64,000 nt of DNA from Woeseia sp. (GCA_021773015.1 JAJFKW010000001.1:3021305-3085304); one strand, 5' to 3'. Counted from the stretch's first letter, positions 1 to 9,228 are shown. Program-made: numbers and translations. The notes: generated by a model from the sequence alone, not told the origin.

Positions 1-419
1 TCGCGACCGTGATCGCCGCGTAAGATCAGTATGCGCTTGTTCTTGACGTGCGACAGCGCTTTATGCGCAAGTAGATGTTCACTGTCGTATCCAGAATCTG
101 AATAAATGTCCACTGTTCGACCACGATTCTGAATAGCTTGCATGGTGGACGGGCCGATGGCCGCAATGGCAACATCTTGGTCGCTAATTAAGTTTATGCC
201 AAATTGTACTGCGTTTCGGCTGACAAATATGGCGATGTCAGGTCGTGGATAAGCGTTGACTTCCGCCGCGAGAACATCCGCTTCGCGGCCGGTTATCTTG
301 ATGACTGGCAGGTGAATAGGCGTGCCACCCACATTTTCGATTTCCTGTGTAACTTCACCGCTTTGCGCTTGCGGACGTGTGACCAGTACGCGCGCGTGCG
401 CGAGGGACTGACTCGTCAC
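1..419 (-). CDS. hemD: Uroporphyrinogen-III synthase, 3' end cut by window edge
   Basis: Cyclises hydroxymethylbilane to uroporphyrinogen III, the step after HemC, in the cytoplasm. The start is a GTG at 419-417 that overlaps the TGA of hemC (CCGTGA), so the two are translationally coupled. About 139 codons are visible. The translation shows the family's early VLVTRP strand, FVSRNAVQFG near residue 75, AIGPST near residue 95 and ILILRGDHGR near the edge, all characteristic of HemD. The C-terminal half lies outside the window. No ATG is in a better position. Part of a leftward algZ-algR-hemC-hemD run. Confidence 0.93.
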   Translation of the reverse strand, partial: MTSQSLAHARVLVTRPQAQSGEVTQEIENVGGTPIHLPVIKITGREADVLAAEVNAYPRPDIAIFVSRNAVQFGINLISDQDVAIAAIGPSTMQAIQNRGRTVDIYSDSGYDSEHLLAHKALSHVKNKRILILRGDHGR

Positions 420-1324
420 GGTTGCAGCAAAGAAGATGCGCCGCGCTTGAGCAATCGGTTAGCAACATCAGCACCTACCTCCGCAGCATCGGAAATATTG
501 GTAGTCGCTTCTTCACGCAATATTTTGCTGCCGTCCACAGATGCCACCAAGGCCTGCAGATGCAGCGCATCGCCATCAATCGTTGCGTAGCTGGCAACTG
601 GGGACTGGCAGGTAGCCTGTAGAGAAAATGCGACGGCGCGCTCGGCAGATGTCGTTACGGATGTTTCATAGTCTTCCAGCTTTTTCAGTAACGTACGTAG
701 TTCACTTTGGTGTTCGAGGCATTCGATACCAATTACGCCCTGTGCCGCCGCCGGAAGCATTTGCTGCGGCAAAAACTCCTGCGCTATATGCCCACCTTTA
801 CCAAGACGCTGCAGTCCCGCGCTAGCCAATATGATGCCGTCGTATTGGCCCAGTTCGAGCCGCCCAAGCCTGGTGTTCACGTTGCCGCGGAGTTCTCTGA
901 TCTCGAGGTCGGGACGCATTGCGCGCAGTTGTGCTTGCCGGCGCAGACTGGAACTGCCAATACAACCGCCTTCGCGGATCGTGTCCAAGTCGCCGTTGTC
1001 GTTCGTAACCAAGGCATCTGTTGGATTGGCCCTTTCAAGGACTGCCGCAATGCAAAATCCGCTCGGCATGTCGGCTGGAACGTCCTTCATGGAATGGACA
1101 GCGATATCGGCCCGATTGGTCTGCATCGCCATCTCCAACTCCTTGATAAAGAGACCTTTGCCGCCAATCTTCTGCAGACTTCGGTCGAGGATCTGGTCAC
1201 CGCGCGTCGTTAATGGCACCAATTCGACACCGCTGACCTCGTCCAATTCGTTGAGCAAGCTAGCGACGTGATTCGCCTGCCACAACGCGAGCTCACTCTT
1301 TCGCGTCGCAATTCTCAATTGCAT
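416..1324 (-). CDS. hemC: Porphobilinogen deaminase (hydroxymethylbilane synthase)
   Basis: Polymerises four porphobilinogens into hydroxymethylbilane for haem synthesis; cytoplasmic. The 302-residue protein has the family's usual length. It begins MQLRIATRKSELALWQA and has VHSMKDVPADMP (the active-site aspartate region), GSSSLRRQAQL, ELRGNVNTRL and the ECL sequence near residue 203; the dipyrromethane cofactor cysteine is most likely in AERAVAFSLQATCQSPVAS near residue 239. It starts 6 bases after algR stops and overlaps hemD by 4 bases, so it is probably cotranscribed with both. Confidence 0.97.
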   Translation of the reverse strand: MQLRIATRKSELALWQANHVASLLNELDEVSGVELVPLTTRGDQILDRSLQKIGGKGLFIKELEMAMQTNRADIAVHSMKDVPADMPSGFCIAAVLERANPTDALVTNDNGDLDTIREGGCIGSSSLRRQAQLRAMRPDLEIRELRGNVNTRLGRLELGQYDGIILASAGLQRLGKGGHIAQEFLPQQMLPAAAQGVIGIECLEHQSELRTLLKKLEDYETSVTTSAERAVAFSLQATCQSPVASYATIDGDALHLQALVASVDGSKILREEATTNISDAAEVGADVANRLLKRGASSLLQP

Positions 1325-1330
1325 TCTGGG

Positions 1331-2074
1331 TCAGGCTCCTTTTAGGCGACGTTTCACATCGGCGAGATGCCGACGGCTGATTATAAGGCCATCGGCTTCG
1401 GATGTAGTACCGCGAAGCACAACGCAGGTTTGGCCGTCCGAAAGTTTGCGCAATGAGTCAATGTAGCCTATCGCAACGAGCGCACCGCGGTGTATTCGTA
1501 CAAACTTGTCGGCGAATTCTCGTTCCAGCATTTTTAGGGAATCGTCGATCAAATATTCGCCTTCGTCGTGAAATACGCGAACGTACTTTTGATCGGCCTG
1601 AAATCGGCAGACTTCGGCTACAGGAATGAGGTGCAGGCTGTCTTGTACGCGCGCACAAACATGACTTCGTTGCTCTTTTGACTGCGTATTGTCGTTGAAT
1701 TGCTCAATCGCCTGGGTGCTGACTCGAGCGGCTTGCAAAAGGGCTTTCGTGAGTCGCTCCTGGCGCACCGGTTTTAAGACGTAGCCTATCGCATTGGCAT
1801 CAAACGCCTCGATTGCGTACTCGTCGTATGCAGTTGTAAATACAACCGCCGGCGGCTGCGGTAGTTTGTTCATATGATGTGCGGCTTCAATCCCACCGAG
1901 ACCTGGCATACGAATATCGAGCAATACGACGTCGGGTTTTAGTTCGGCTGCCGCCTGGACGGCTTGTGTGCCGTCGCTGGCTTCACCGACTACAGTGTGC
2001 TCGGCACTGTCGTCGATGAGTTGCCGCAGACGGTCACGCGCCGGCTGCTCGTCGTCAACAATAAGAATGTTCAC
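1331..2074 (-). CDS. algR: LytTR-family response regulator, AlgR-like
   Basis: A 247-residue DNA-binding response regulator. The receiver domain (1-120) has the acidic pair in IVDDEQ, the likely phosphoacceptor Asp53 in VLLDIRMPG, and the conserved K in YVLKPV. A LytTR DNA-binding domain fills residues about 140-245 (RVQDSLHLIPVAEVCRFQADQKYV, FVRIHRGALVAI). It overlaps the upstream histidine kinase gene by 4 bases and precedes hemC, the same order as fimS/algZ-algR-hemC in Pseudomonas. In Pseudomonas the pair controls alginate and type IV pili; whether that holds here is unknown. Confidence 0.9.
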   Translation of the reverse strand: MNILIVDDEQPARDRLRQLIDDSAEHTVVGEASDGTQAVQAAAELKPDVVLLDIRMPGLGGIEAAHHMNKLPQPPAVVFTTAYDEYAIEAFDANAIGYVLKPVRQERLTKALLQAARVSTQAIEQFNDNTQSKEQRSHVCARVQDSLHLIPVAEVCRFQADQKYVRVFHDEGEYLIDDSLKMLEREFADKFVRIHRGALVAIGYIDSLRKLSDGQTCVVLRGTTSEADGLIISRRHLADVKRRLKGA

Positions 2075-3132
2075 CGATCGTGCTCTTCATGCGGAAAGGT
2101 CAGCGTGACACAAAATTCGTCGACCAGGTCATCAACCACTACTTTAGCCAGTCCATTGTAAGCGAGCTCGTAGCGTTGCTGAATATTGGACATGGCCATT
2201 TTATTGCCATCTCGTTTGCTTCCCGCGCCGCGTGTCACGGGGTTGCGAATTTCAATACGCAGCATGTCACCCTCGCGCGTGCCACGAACTCGAACTTCGC
2301 CACCATTGGGAATCAGCTCAATGCCATGGTAAATCGCGTTCTCCAGCAGCGGTTGAATTGTTAGGCTTGGGATGAGCGCGCGCATCGGCAAATCGCCGAC
2401 ATCCCAGCGTACGTTGAGCCGATCGCCTAGGCGCAACTTCTCTATGCGCTGATAGATCGCAGCAACTTCGAGCTCTTGTTTCAGTGTGGTGCGGTCTTTT
2501 GCGTTGCCGAGGTTCGCGCGCAATAAATCAGCAAGATCTTCGACTGCTTCCTCTGCTTGACGCGGGTCGGTCCGAGTTAGTGCGGCGATAGTATTCATAC
2601 TGTTGAACAAAAAGTGTGGGCGTATTAGTGCCTGCAAGGCAGAGACTCGGGATTGAGCCTCTAATACGATACTTCGGCGCCATTCGCTGGCGACATACAG
2701 GTAGCGCATCGTAAGTGCTACGACAATTGAGCTAATGGCGAACGTCTTGAGAAAAAACATGTTGTGGCTATCATCGATGATCACGGCCAAACCGTAACGG
2801 GATGTCATCTGCCAGGTCGCCTCGGCAAGTACTAAGCACATTAGTTCCAGTAGGACAAAGGCCGTGACAAAAGCACGCGTCCCGCCGATGGACTCAAGCC
2901 AGGGGCGCAGACGACACAGCATTGCCGCACCGAGGAGTCCCAGCCACATAACGTACATCGACATCTTGGCCAGTTCGGTAAGGAAGGTTCCTGGCACGGT
3001 GTGCGCGGCGAGCGTTAGTACAATTGACACCAATGCAGCAACCAAGACGATGACAAATATCGTCGGCGCCGCACAAAAATCGGGCAAGTAGACATCCGAT
3101 TCCGATTTCTGAATATCAGCCGCAGCAGGCAC
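2071..3132 (-). CDS. algZ: Membrane sensor histidine kinase, LytS/AlgZ type
   Basis: A 353-residue sensor kinase. Four or so hydrophobic segments occupy residues about 20-165. The phosphoacceptor region LQALIRPHFLFNSMNTIAALTR (His near residue 191) is diagnostic of the His_kinase (PF06580) family, followed by ATP-binding motifs PLLENAIYHGIE and the C-terminal G-rich region. It partners the downstream AlgR-like regulator through a 4-base overlap. There is no large periplasmic sensor domain, so the signal is probably sensed within or near the membrane. Confidence 0.9.
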   Translation of the reverse strand: MPAAADIQKSESDVYLPDFCAAPTIFVIVLVAALVSIVLTLAAHTVPGTFLTELAKMSMYVMWLGLLGAAMLCRLRPWLESIGGTRAFVTAFVLLELMCLVLAEATWQMTSRYGLAVIIDDSHNMFFLKTFAISSIVVALTMRYLYVASEWRRSIVLEAQSRVSALQALIRPHFLFNSMNTIAALTRTDPRQAEEAVEDLADLLRANLGNAKDRTTLKQELEVAAIYQRIEKLRLGDRLNVRWDVGDLPMRALIPSLTIQPLLENAIYHGIELIPNGGEVRVRGTREGDMLRIEIRNPVTRGAGSKRDGNKMAMSNIQQRYELAYNGLAKVVVDDLVDEFCVTLTFPHEEHDR

Positions 3133-3378
3133 GTGCTTTCTCTACGCATTTCAATCCGCCATTGTAGCGCGCGTAACGGCGCTGGAGCGGCCCTAGGTCT
3201 GGTTTTGCGCAATTTTTGAGTGTCGCAGCAAGCATTGCCTCGCCGCTAATGCCCGCGGGCTGTCAGTTTCGATGCACTCTTAACCAAATTGGCTGGCGGT
3301 CCGGCTGACATGTTGCGCAAAGTCGATGCACCGATTCGAACGAACAGCGATTTCGCTCTCGTGAACTTTTTTATTGGG

Positions 3379-3480
3379 CTACTCGGGTCCGTAGTATTTT
3401 TGCCGGATTATTCAAAACCGCAGTAGTATTTGCCGCACAGAATATTTTTGTCAGGTTATTCGGGCCCGCAGTATTTCTCG
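3379..3480 (-). repeat. Three degenerate copies of the DUF4124 gene tail
   Basis: Read leftward, the last codons of the DUF4124 gene (3480-3456, KYCGPE-stop) recur at 3435-3408 (KYYCGFE-stop) and again at 3406-3379 (KYYGPE-stop). The second copy is in the same frame as the gene, 48 bases on, so readthrough of the TAA would add 15 residues; the third copy is shifted out of that frame. The stretch 3133-3455 holds no other gene that I can support. Confidence 0.75.
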
Positions 3481-3908
3481 ACTTGACCTTGAACTTTCTC
3501 TCGCGCGGCTTGCATTTCGTTTTCATCGAGATAACTTCGTTCGCCATCGTCGTCTTCGCGGTACAAACGTCGTGAGCGAACGAAATTGCTGAGCCGGTCT
3601 TTGTAAGTGTCACACTTCTGACTTCGCTCAGCGGCTGATTCGACGTCCCCGTCCTGGCTGCCATCGGCAGCTTCTTTTTCTGCCTCTGCTTTTTCCGCCT
3701 GTCGATTTAATCGCGATTGAACACGTGCTTGAACTTGAGTGTTATCAGTTCGACGTGATGTGATATTAATTCGTTCTGGCGGGTTGCCTACCGGCTTGTC
3801 GGTGTAATGAACGTTACCGGCTTCGTCAGTCCATTTGTAAATTTCGCCGGCCTGACTCATGGATGCGGCAGCGCATGTCAACATAATGCAGAATGTTAGA
3901 ACTCGCAT
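3456..3908 (-). CDS. DUF4124 domain protein, exported
   Basis: A 150-residue protein of unknown function. It has a signal peptide (residues 1-20, ending SQA) followed by GEIYKWTDEAGNVHYTDKPVG, the hallmark of the DUF4124 family of small periplasmic proteins of proteobacteria. A charged, probably coiled-coil segment (about 65-100) follows, and the protein ends KYCGPE. It stands alone between algZ and amtB. The region just past its stop contains degenerate copies of its own last codons (see the repeat entry). Confidence 0.85.
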   Translation of the reverse strand: MRVLTFCIMLTCAAASMSQAGEIYKWTDEAGNVHYTDKPVGNPPERINITSRRTDNTQVQARVQSRLNRQAEKAEAEKEAADGSQDGDVESAAERSQKCDTYKDRLSNFVRSRRLYREDDDGERSYLDENEMQAAREKVQGQVEKYCGPE

Positions 3909-4110
3909 TTCGGCATTTCCTTGTCGTTATTGCCCGGTCGGGCAACTACCTGAACTCGGCAGGCATTGAACCGTCGTGTATTAGAACATGCCTATTTAAA
4001 CAATGGTGTGACCACTATCACAGCACATTTTGTGCTCTATTTCCTAAACAATTCACCCTGGTTACGCGGTGGATTTGGTTGCTGAGCGCGCTTGCATAGG
4101 ACGCTCGCCT

Positions 4111-4134
4111 GACAGGCGCGTTGCCGCGCCTGTC
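4111..4134. terminator. Perfect 10-bp hairpin downstream of amtB
   Basis: GACAGGCGCG (4111-4120), loop TTGC, then CGCGCCTGTC (4125-4134). It lies 25 bases past the amtB stop, a suitable place to end the nitrogen operon. There is no U-run after it on the minus strand, so it may be an RNA-stabilising hairpin rather than a classical terminator. Confidence 0.4.
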
Positions 4135-4158
4135 ATCTGACCTGTCATGGAGAAACTA

Positions 4159-5442
4159 TTAGTCCGCAGTGGTAAATTCAGGATAGGCCTCTAGACCGCA
4201 TTCGCTGAGATCAACACCTTCGTATTCGTGCTCTTCGCTGACTCGAATGCCCATTGTGTATTTGATAGCTGCCCAAACCAGCAGGCTGGTCAGGAATACC
4301 CAGGCGAATATCGACAACATGCCGATCAGCTGGTATTTGAACGACGCGGCATCGTTGGTGATAGGTACGGCCAACAAACCCCAAATGCCAACCACTCCGT
4401 GCACAGAAATAGCGCCGACTGGATCGTCGATTTTTAGCTTGTCGAGCAAAACAATAGATGAGACAACGAGGATGCCGCCGATGGCGCCGATGAGAGTTGC
4501 AGCAAGCGGTGTTGGTGTCAGCGGTTCTGCAGTAATTGCCACCAATCCTGCCAAGGCACCGTTCAACGCCATGGTCAAATCGGCCTTGCCAAACCAAACA
4601 CGCGATAAGAGTAGCGCAAACACCAGACCGCCTGCGGCCGCCATGTTGGTGTTTACGAAGACGAGTGCAACTGAGTTTGCCTCGCCCACGTCACTGATTT
4701 TCAACTCGGAACCGCCGTTAAATCCAAACCAGCCTAGCCAAAGGATGAGCGTACCTAACGTTGCGAGCGGCAAATTGCAGCCGGGTATCGCGTACACCTC
4801 TCCGGTAGGTCCGTACTTGCCTTTACGCGCACCAAGTAAGACTACGCCTGCGAGCGCGGCGGCGGCGCCGCAAAGATGCACTAGCCCGGATCCTGCGAAG
4901 TCGAGAAAGCCCAATTGTTCTAACCAACCGCCGCCCCACTTCCAAAACCCTTGAACGGGATAGATAAATCCCGTCAATACGATCGCAAATACAAAGAACG
5001 ACCACAGCTTCATGCGTTCAGCTACGGCACCGGAGACAATCGATATCGCTGTCGCGACAAAAACGACTTGAAAGAAAAAGTCGGATAGGTTGGCGTAGTA
5101 AGTTTCTCCGTCGCTTGAGATGACAGCGGCCGCGCTATTGTCGGCACCTGTCAACAGGCCGCTGCCGAATGTACTAATGCTCTGAAAAACGCCGCCTTCG
5201 AAGGTGCCCGGATACATCATCGTATATCCGCACAGCATGTACATGATGCAGGCAATGGAATATAGCCCGACGTTCTTGGTCAAGATTTCTGCAGTATTTT
5301 TGGCTCTCACGAGACCGGACTCCAGCATCGTGAATCCTGCAGCCATCCACATCACCAGTGCGCCCATCATCAAGAAATAGAACGTATCCAGGGCATAACT
5401 CAGTTCTACTATTTGCCCAGACAATTGTGTTACGTCTTCCAT
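4159..5442 (-). CDS. amtB: Ammonium transporter
   Basis: Inner-membrane channel for ammonium uptake; trimeric in the family. The 427-residue protein is hydrophobic throughout with about 11 membrane segments. Both pore histidines are visible (AGSGLVHLCGAAAA near residue 188 and AISVHGVVGIWG near residue 347), as is the conserved FYFLMMGALVMWMAAGF start. It lacks an obvious cleaved signal peptide. It follows glnK by 27 bases, the classical glnK-amtB pairing in which uridylylation-sensitive GlnK plugs the channel. Confidence 0.97.
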   Translation of the reverse strand: MEDVTQLSGQIVELSYALDTFYFLMMGALVMWMAAGFTMLESGLVRAKNTAEILTKNVGLYSIACIMYMLCGYTMMYPGTFEGGVFQSISTFGSGLLTGADNSAAAVISSDGETYYANLSDFFFQVVFVATAISIVSGAVAERMKLWSFFVFAIVLTGFIYPVQGFWKWGGGWLEQLGFLDFAGSGLVHLCGAAAALAGVVLLGARKGKYGPTGEVYAIPGCNLPLATLGTLILWLGWFGFNGGSELKISDVGEANSVALVFVNTNMAAAGGLVFALLLSRVWFGKADLTMALNGALAGLVAITAEPLTPTPLAATLIGAIGGILVVSSIVLLDKLKIDDPVGAISVHGVVGIWGLLAVPITNDAASFKYQLIGMLSIFAWVFLTSLLVWAAIKYTMGIRVSEEHEYEGVDLSECGLEAYPEFTTAD

Positions 5443-5469
5443 TGGAAGCTCCCTATTAGTGTTCTTTGC

Positions 5470-5817
<348 letters not shown>

Positions 5818-5830
5818 TCATATTCCCTTG

Positions 5831-6448
5831 TCATTGCAGGTCAAATGATTTGCCGATAGTGATCACGAGCGCCTCATCAGAATTGCCAACCAAATCGCTA
5901 TCGGAAAATATGGCCGCAACGCTCACATCAAAGTCTTCGATGGAGGTTTCGTAGCCGGCTTCTACATAGTTTCCTTCGAAGTCCTGGCTGAATCCGCCGA
6001 CTTTGCCGTAGAACCCTTCGTGAGCGAGCGTTAAGGAGTAATAGGCGTAGTCCTGCGTTGGGCCGTCGAAATTACCGTATTCGCCGATTGCCACATCGAT
6101 AGTGGCAATGCCGTAACCAGTGTTGAGGTATATTTCCTGATACGTATCGTCAAAGTCGCCGGTGTAGTAATAACCGGTGAAACCGATGCTGTAACTAACA
6201 TCTTCAATCTCGCCGCCGTAACCGAAGTAGCCGTCTATCTCAAGTCCATCGCCGACATCCGCAGCCCAAGTGCCGGCATAGAAGCCGTTGCTTTCGTAGT
6301 CGAGACCGGCGGATGCGGAAGAAGATTTTTGCAAGACGCCGCGATAATAGTATTCGCTGGCCCAACCGACATTGGCAGACCCTTCGGCATGTGCCGTGCC
6401 GCTCGTCAAAACTATTGCCGCAATGATTAGATTCTGTGCCGTAACCAT
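5831..6448 (-). CDS. TorF/Gcw_chp family outer-membrane protein
   Basis: A predicted small beta-barrel porin-like protein. The chosen start (MVTAQNLIIA) is preceded by GGAGGAGC at 6462-6455; an in-frame ATG 13 codons upstream lacks a ribosome site. That gives 205 residues with a signal peptide ending AHA. The mature part is rich in Tyr and Gly with alternating strands (GWASEYYYRGV, GYYYTGDFDD) and ends in a short aromatic-type C-terminus (SFDLQ). This family is often encoded with glnK-amtB, so a role in uptake of a nitrogen compound across the outer membrane is plausible but unproven. Confidence 0.85.
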   Translation of the reverse strand: MVTAQNLIIAAIVLTSGTAHAEGSANVGWASEYYYRGVLQKSSSASAGLDYESNGFYAGTWAADVGDGLEIDGYFGYGGEIEDVSYSIGFTGYYYTGDFDDTYQEIYLNTGYGIATIDVAIGEYGNFDGPTQDYAYYSLTLAHEGFYGKVGGFSQDFEGNYVEAGYETSIEDFDVSVAAIFSDSDLVGNSDEALVITIGKSFDLQ

Positions 6449-6519
6449 CCTCGTGCTCCTCCAATTTGCTAATGAAGCGCACCGCAAAAAGTGCGCCGTT
6501 CGTTGTTGTCTGGACTGGT

Positions 6520-6535
6520 TGCAGCAACCGTGCCA
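6520..6535 (-). promoter_or_regulatory. Sigma-54 promoter of the porin-glnK-amtB operon
   Basis: Read leftward: TGGCACGGTTGCTGCA. The -24 element TGGCAC and the -12 element CTGCA are spaced GG-N10-GC, exactly as needed for RpoN; the only departure from consensus is C for T in the -12 box. It lies about 70 bases before the ATG at 6448. Confidence 0.88.
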
Positions 6536-6589
6536 AATCCAAAAAGCAACAGAAAAACAATCAGTTAGAAGAATTCTCGATCCATGCTC

Positions 6590-6604
6590 GCACCTTGTTG
6601 GTGC
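6590..6604. promoter_or_regulatory. NtrC binding site
   Basis: GCACCTTGTTGGTGC is a perfect GCACC-N5-GGTGC palindrome, the NtrC consensus. It sits about 60 bases upstream of the sigma-54 promoter that reads into the porin-glnK-amtB operon. The upstream activator position fits. Weaker flanking half-sites may exist but I do not call them. Confidence 0.85.
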
Positions 6605-6710
6605 GTGAAATTATGCGGATGCGCTATTTGTGGGAGTTGCGCCAACGAAACTCACAAGGTCGATTAATTTCGCGGCTGGCGTTTTGCAGCGGACTGCGGT
6701 ATCAAAGCGC

Positions 6711-6965
6711 ATGGCAAACGATTCAATTGAAAATTTGGCGAGAAAACTAGTCGATGCGGTGCCGGAAGGCCTGAAGTCGGTGCGCGAAGATCTGGAAAAG
6801 AATTTCCGGTCGGTACTTTCAGCGGGACTTGGCAAGCTAGATCTGGTGAGTCGCGAGGAATTTGAAGTACAACAGGCGGTGTTGTTGCGGACCAGAGAAA
6901 AACTCGATGAGCTAGGTGAGCGCCTCGCCGCGCTGCAAAGCGCTAGCGATGCAGGCGATGATTAG
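6711..6965 (+). CDS. ubiK: Ubiquinone biosynthesis accessory factor UbiK (BMFP family)
   Basis: An 84-residue coiled-coil protein that helps the soluble Ubi complex make ubiquinone. The start MANDSIENLARKLVDAVPEG matches the family start; the open frame extends 27 codons further upstream without family similarity. The segment DLEKNFRSVLSAGLGKLDLVSREEFEVQQAVLLRTREKLDELGERL is the conserved membrane-fusogenic/coiled-coil region. The next gene, comM, follows in the same direction 59 bases later. Confidence 0.9.
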   Translation: MANDSIENLARKLVDAVPEGLKSVREDLEKNFRSVLSAGLGKLDLVSREEFEVQQAVLLRTREKLDELGERLAALQSASDAGDD

Positions 6966-7024
6966 CCAGTTAGTAACATCAGCCGAGGACACTAGACTGT
7001 TTACTGCCAGGGAGGGTGGTTGGC

Positions 7025-8530
7025 ATGAGCGTCGTAATTCTAAAAAGTCGTGCCCAGTTGGGCGTCGATGCGCCACAGGTGACTGTCGAAGTATTTCTTT
7101 CCGGCGGGTTGCCCTCATTCTCCATAGTCGGTTTAGCGGAAGCAGCCGTACGCGAAAGCAAAGATCGCGTGCGCGGCGCGATCATGAGTTGTGGATTCAA
7201 GTTCCCGCAGCAACGCATTACCGTTTGTCTCGGACCGGCGGATATGCGAAAAACCGGCGGCCGTTTTGATCTTGCGATCGCGCTCGGCATCTTGGCAGCG
7301 AGCAAGTTAGTTGATAGCGCGAAGGCTGAATCGATTGAGCTTTACGGTGAGCTTGCGCTGGATGGTACGGTTCGCGGTGTGCCGGGAATATTGCCGGCGG
7401 CGTTACGTGCATGTCAGGACGACACCGCCATGATTGTCCCCGTCGAAAATACCGAAGAAGCGCTGCTAGCCGACGCCACCGTATTTGCCGCTATCTCATT
7501 AACGCAAGTGGCAGCGCTACTCAATGGTATAACCGAGGCAGTACCGCTGCATCCGTCGGAGTCACCGGCAAGTATTTCCGCATATCCGGACATTGCCGAC
7601 GTTCGCGGTCAGCAAGCAGCCAAGCGCGCACTCGAGATCGCTGCGGCTGGCGGCCACAATATGCTGCTGACCGGACCACCAGGTACAGGCAAGAGTATGT
7701 TAGCGGCGCGGTTGCCTGGACTGTTACCGTCACCCACAAAGCAGGAGGCAATCGAAACAGCGGCTGTAAGTTCGATAGTGGGATCCAATGCGGTGCACGT
7801 AGACTGGCAAAAAAGGCCGTTTCGGAGTCCACATCACACCGCGTCGGCTGCCGCATTAGTTGGTGGAGGATCCAATCCTAAGCCTGGTGAGATTTCTCGA
7901 GCGCATAACGGCGTGCTGTTTCTGGACGAACTACCGGAATTCAATCGGCAAGTCCTTGAGGTTTTGCGCGAGCCGATGGAAACTGGTTGTATCACTATAT
8001 CGAGAGCAGAGCGGCAGGCAGACTTTCCAGCGCGCTTTCAACTCATTGCCGCGATGAATCCGTGTCCATGCGGCTACTTAGGCGACTCGAATGGTGAATG
8101 CAATTGCAGCGCACAGCGGGTGATGAAGTATCGATCAAAAATCTCTGGTCCTCTGCTGGACCGCATTGATATTCAAGTTCAGGTAGTGCGGCCGGCGAAA
8201 GAGCTGTTACGGCCTGATGCGCCCCTAGGCGAAGCAAGTTCAGCGATTCGCGAACGCGTATCCGCAGCAAGGAATTTGCAGCTAGCCAGAAACGGTACAT
8301 GCAACGCCTCTCTGGAGGGAAAAAAGTTGCAAGAAGTCTGCGCAGCAACTTCGGCAAGTTGGGATTTGCTCGATAAGGCAATGGACAGGTTCGCGTTGTC
8401 CGCACGCGCGCATCAACGAATATGGCGCGTGTCTCGGACGATTGCCGATCTAACTGGGCAACGAACGATTGACGTGCAGCACGTTGGTGAGGCTATTTCG
8501 TTAAGGGGCTTGTCGTTTGCGGTGTCCTAA
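7025..8530 (+). CDS. comM: YifB-family Mg-chelatase-like AAA ATPase ComM
   Basis: A 501-residue hexameric helicase that aids branch migration during natural transformation in several Gammaproteobacteria. I start at ATG 7025 with GGAGG at 7011-7015; a GTG at 7016 has no room for a ribosome site. An N-terminal Lon-like ChlI domain (GVDAPQVTVEVFLSGGLPSFSIVGL) is followed by Walker A TGPPGTGKSMLA (about residue 218), Walker B GVLFLDELPEF and a cysteine cluster CPCGYLGDSNGECNCS. The C-terminus SAREHQRI-type sequence is present as SARAHQRIWRVSRTIADL. Confidence 0.95.
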   Translation: MSVVILKSRAQLGVDAPQVTVEVFLSGGLPSFSIVGLAEAAVRESKDRVRGAIMSCGFKFPQQRITVCLGPADMRKTGGRFDLAIALGILAASKLVDSAKAESIELYGELALDGTVRGVPGILPAALRACQDDTAMIVPVENTEEALLADATVFAAISLTQVAALLNGITEAVPLHPSESPASISAYPDIADVRGQQAAKRALEIAAAGGHNMLLTGPPGTGKSMLAARLPGLLPSPTKQEAIETAAVSSIVGSNAVHVDWQKRPFRSPHHTASAAALVGGGSNPKPGEISRAHNGVLFLDELPEFNRQVLEVLREPMETGCITISRAERQADFPARFQLIAAMNPCPCGYLGDSNGECNCSAQRVMKYRSKISGPLLDRIDIQVQVVRPAKELLRPDAPLGEASSAIRERVSAARNLQLARNGTCNASLEGKKLQEVCAATSASWDLLDKAMDRFALSARAHQRIWRVSRTIADLTGQRTIDVQHVGEAISLRGLSFAVS

Positions 8531-8552
8531 TGCGTAAGACCTTACAAGCTCG

Positions 8553-9068
8553 CTATTTGCGCAGCTCTTCGACAATGAAATCCACTGCGGATTCAACTTC
8601 AGCGTCCGTTAGTGAGGCGTTGCCGCCCTTGGGCGGCATATACCCTACAGCGCCGGTGAAGCCGTTAACCGCGTGATCCTTCAGCACGTCGACACCTTGA
8701 GACAATCTGTCTTCCCAAGCGGCAGCATCACTCAGCATCGGTGCGTCCGCTATGCCCGCCCCGTGACATATATTGCAGCCTTCGTTGTATACCTGAGGGC
8801 CTGATAGGCTTGCGGCGACGGGTTCTGCCGCCTCGATCGGTGGCACCTGCGGACCATCGGCGGTGAGTTCCTCGCCTGGTAGATACACTTTTCCAAACGG
8901 CCGTAGCCGTTCCTCAACCTCGGCACGATATTCGTCCGTTTGCGTCGTGTATTCGCCCTGAGTCAGGCTGGCAACATTCATTGCAAAGACAAGTATTCCC
9001 ACCGCGAATATTGCGAGCAGTCCGATGACCAAAGTGTACATGTCGAAAAATTTTTGATCGCGCTTCAC
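8553..9068 (-). CDS. Membrane-anchored monohaem cytochrome c (c5-like)
   Basis: A 171-residue protein with an N-terminal membrane anchor (residues 12-32, not cleaved by appearance), a proline-rich linker and a C-terminal cytochrome domain. The haem-binding CNICH is near residue 97 and the axial methionine is probably in GYMPPKGGN, a cytochrome c5 feature. It faces the convergent comM gene 22 bases away. Electron partner unknown. Confidence 0.88.
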   Translation of the reverse strand: MKRDQKFFDMYTLVIGLLAIFAVGILVFAMNVASLTQGEYTTQTDEYRAEVEERLRPFGKVYLPGEELTADGPQVPPIEAAEPVAASLSGPQVYNEGCNICHGAGIADAPMLSDAAAWEDRLSQGVDVLKDHAVNGFTGAVGYMPPKGGNASLTDAEVESAVDFIVEELRK

Positions 9069-9228
9069 GACTTAACTCCGTTACCAATTAAAACAGGTCG
9101 AAGGGGACCCGGCGCGCGAATTATATAACAAGAAACCCAGCGGTTGAGCAACGATAGCGACAGATTGCAATGCCTGAAGCTGCGTGCGAGAGTCGATCGC
9201 AGCCGAAAGTATCCCAAGAGGGAATAAA

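Noticed and set aside
707-1213. Long plus-strand open frames opposite hemC
   Set aside because: They are antisense shadows of hemC; no similarity to any family that I know.
3371-3664. 97-codon minus-strand frame overlapping the DUF4124 gene
   Set aside because: It is a second frame within the true gene and its repeats; composition resembles shadow coding.
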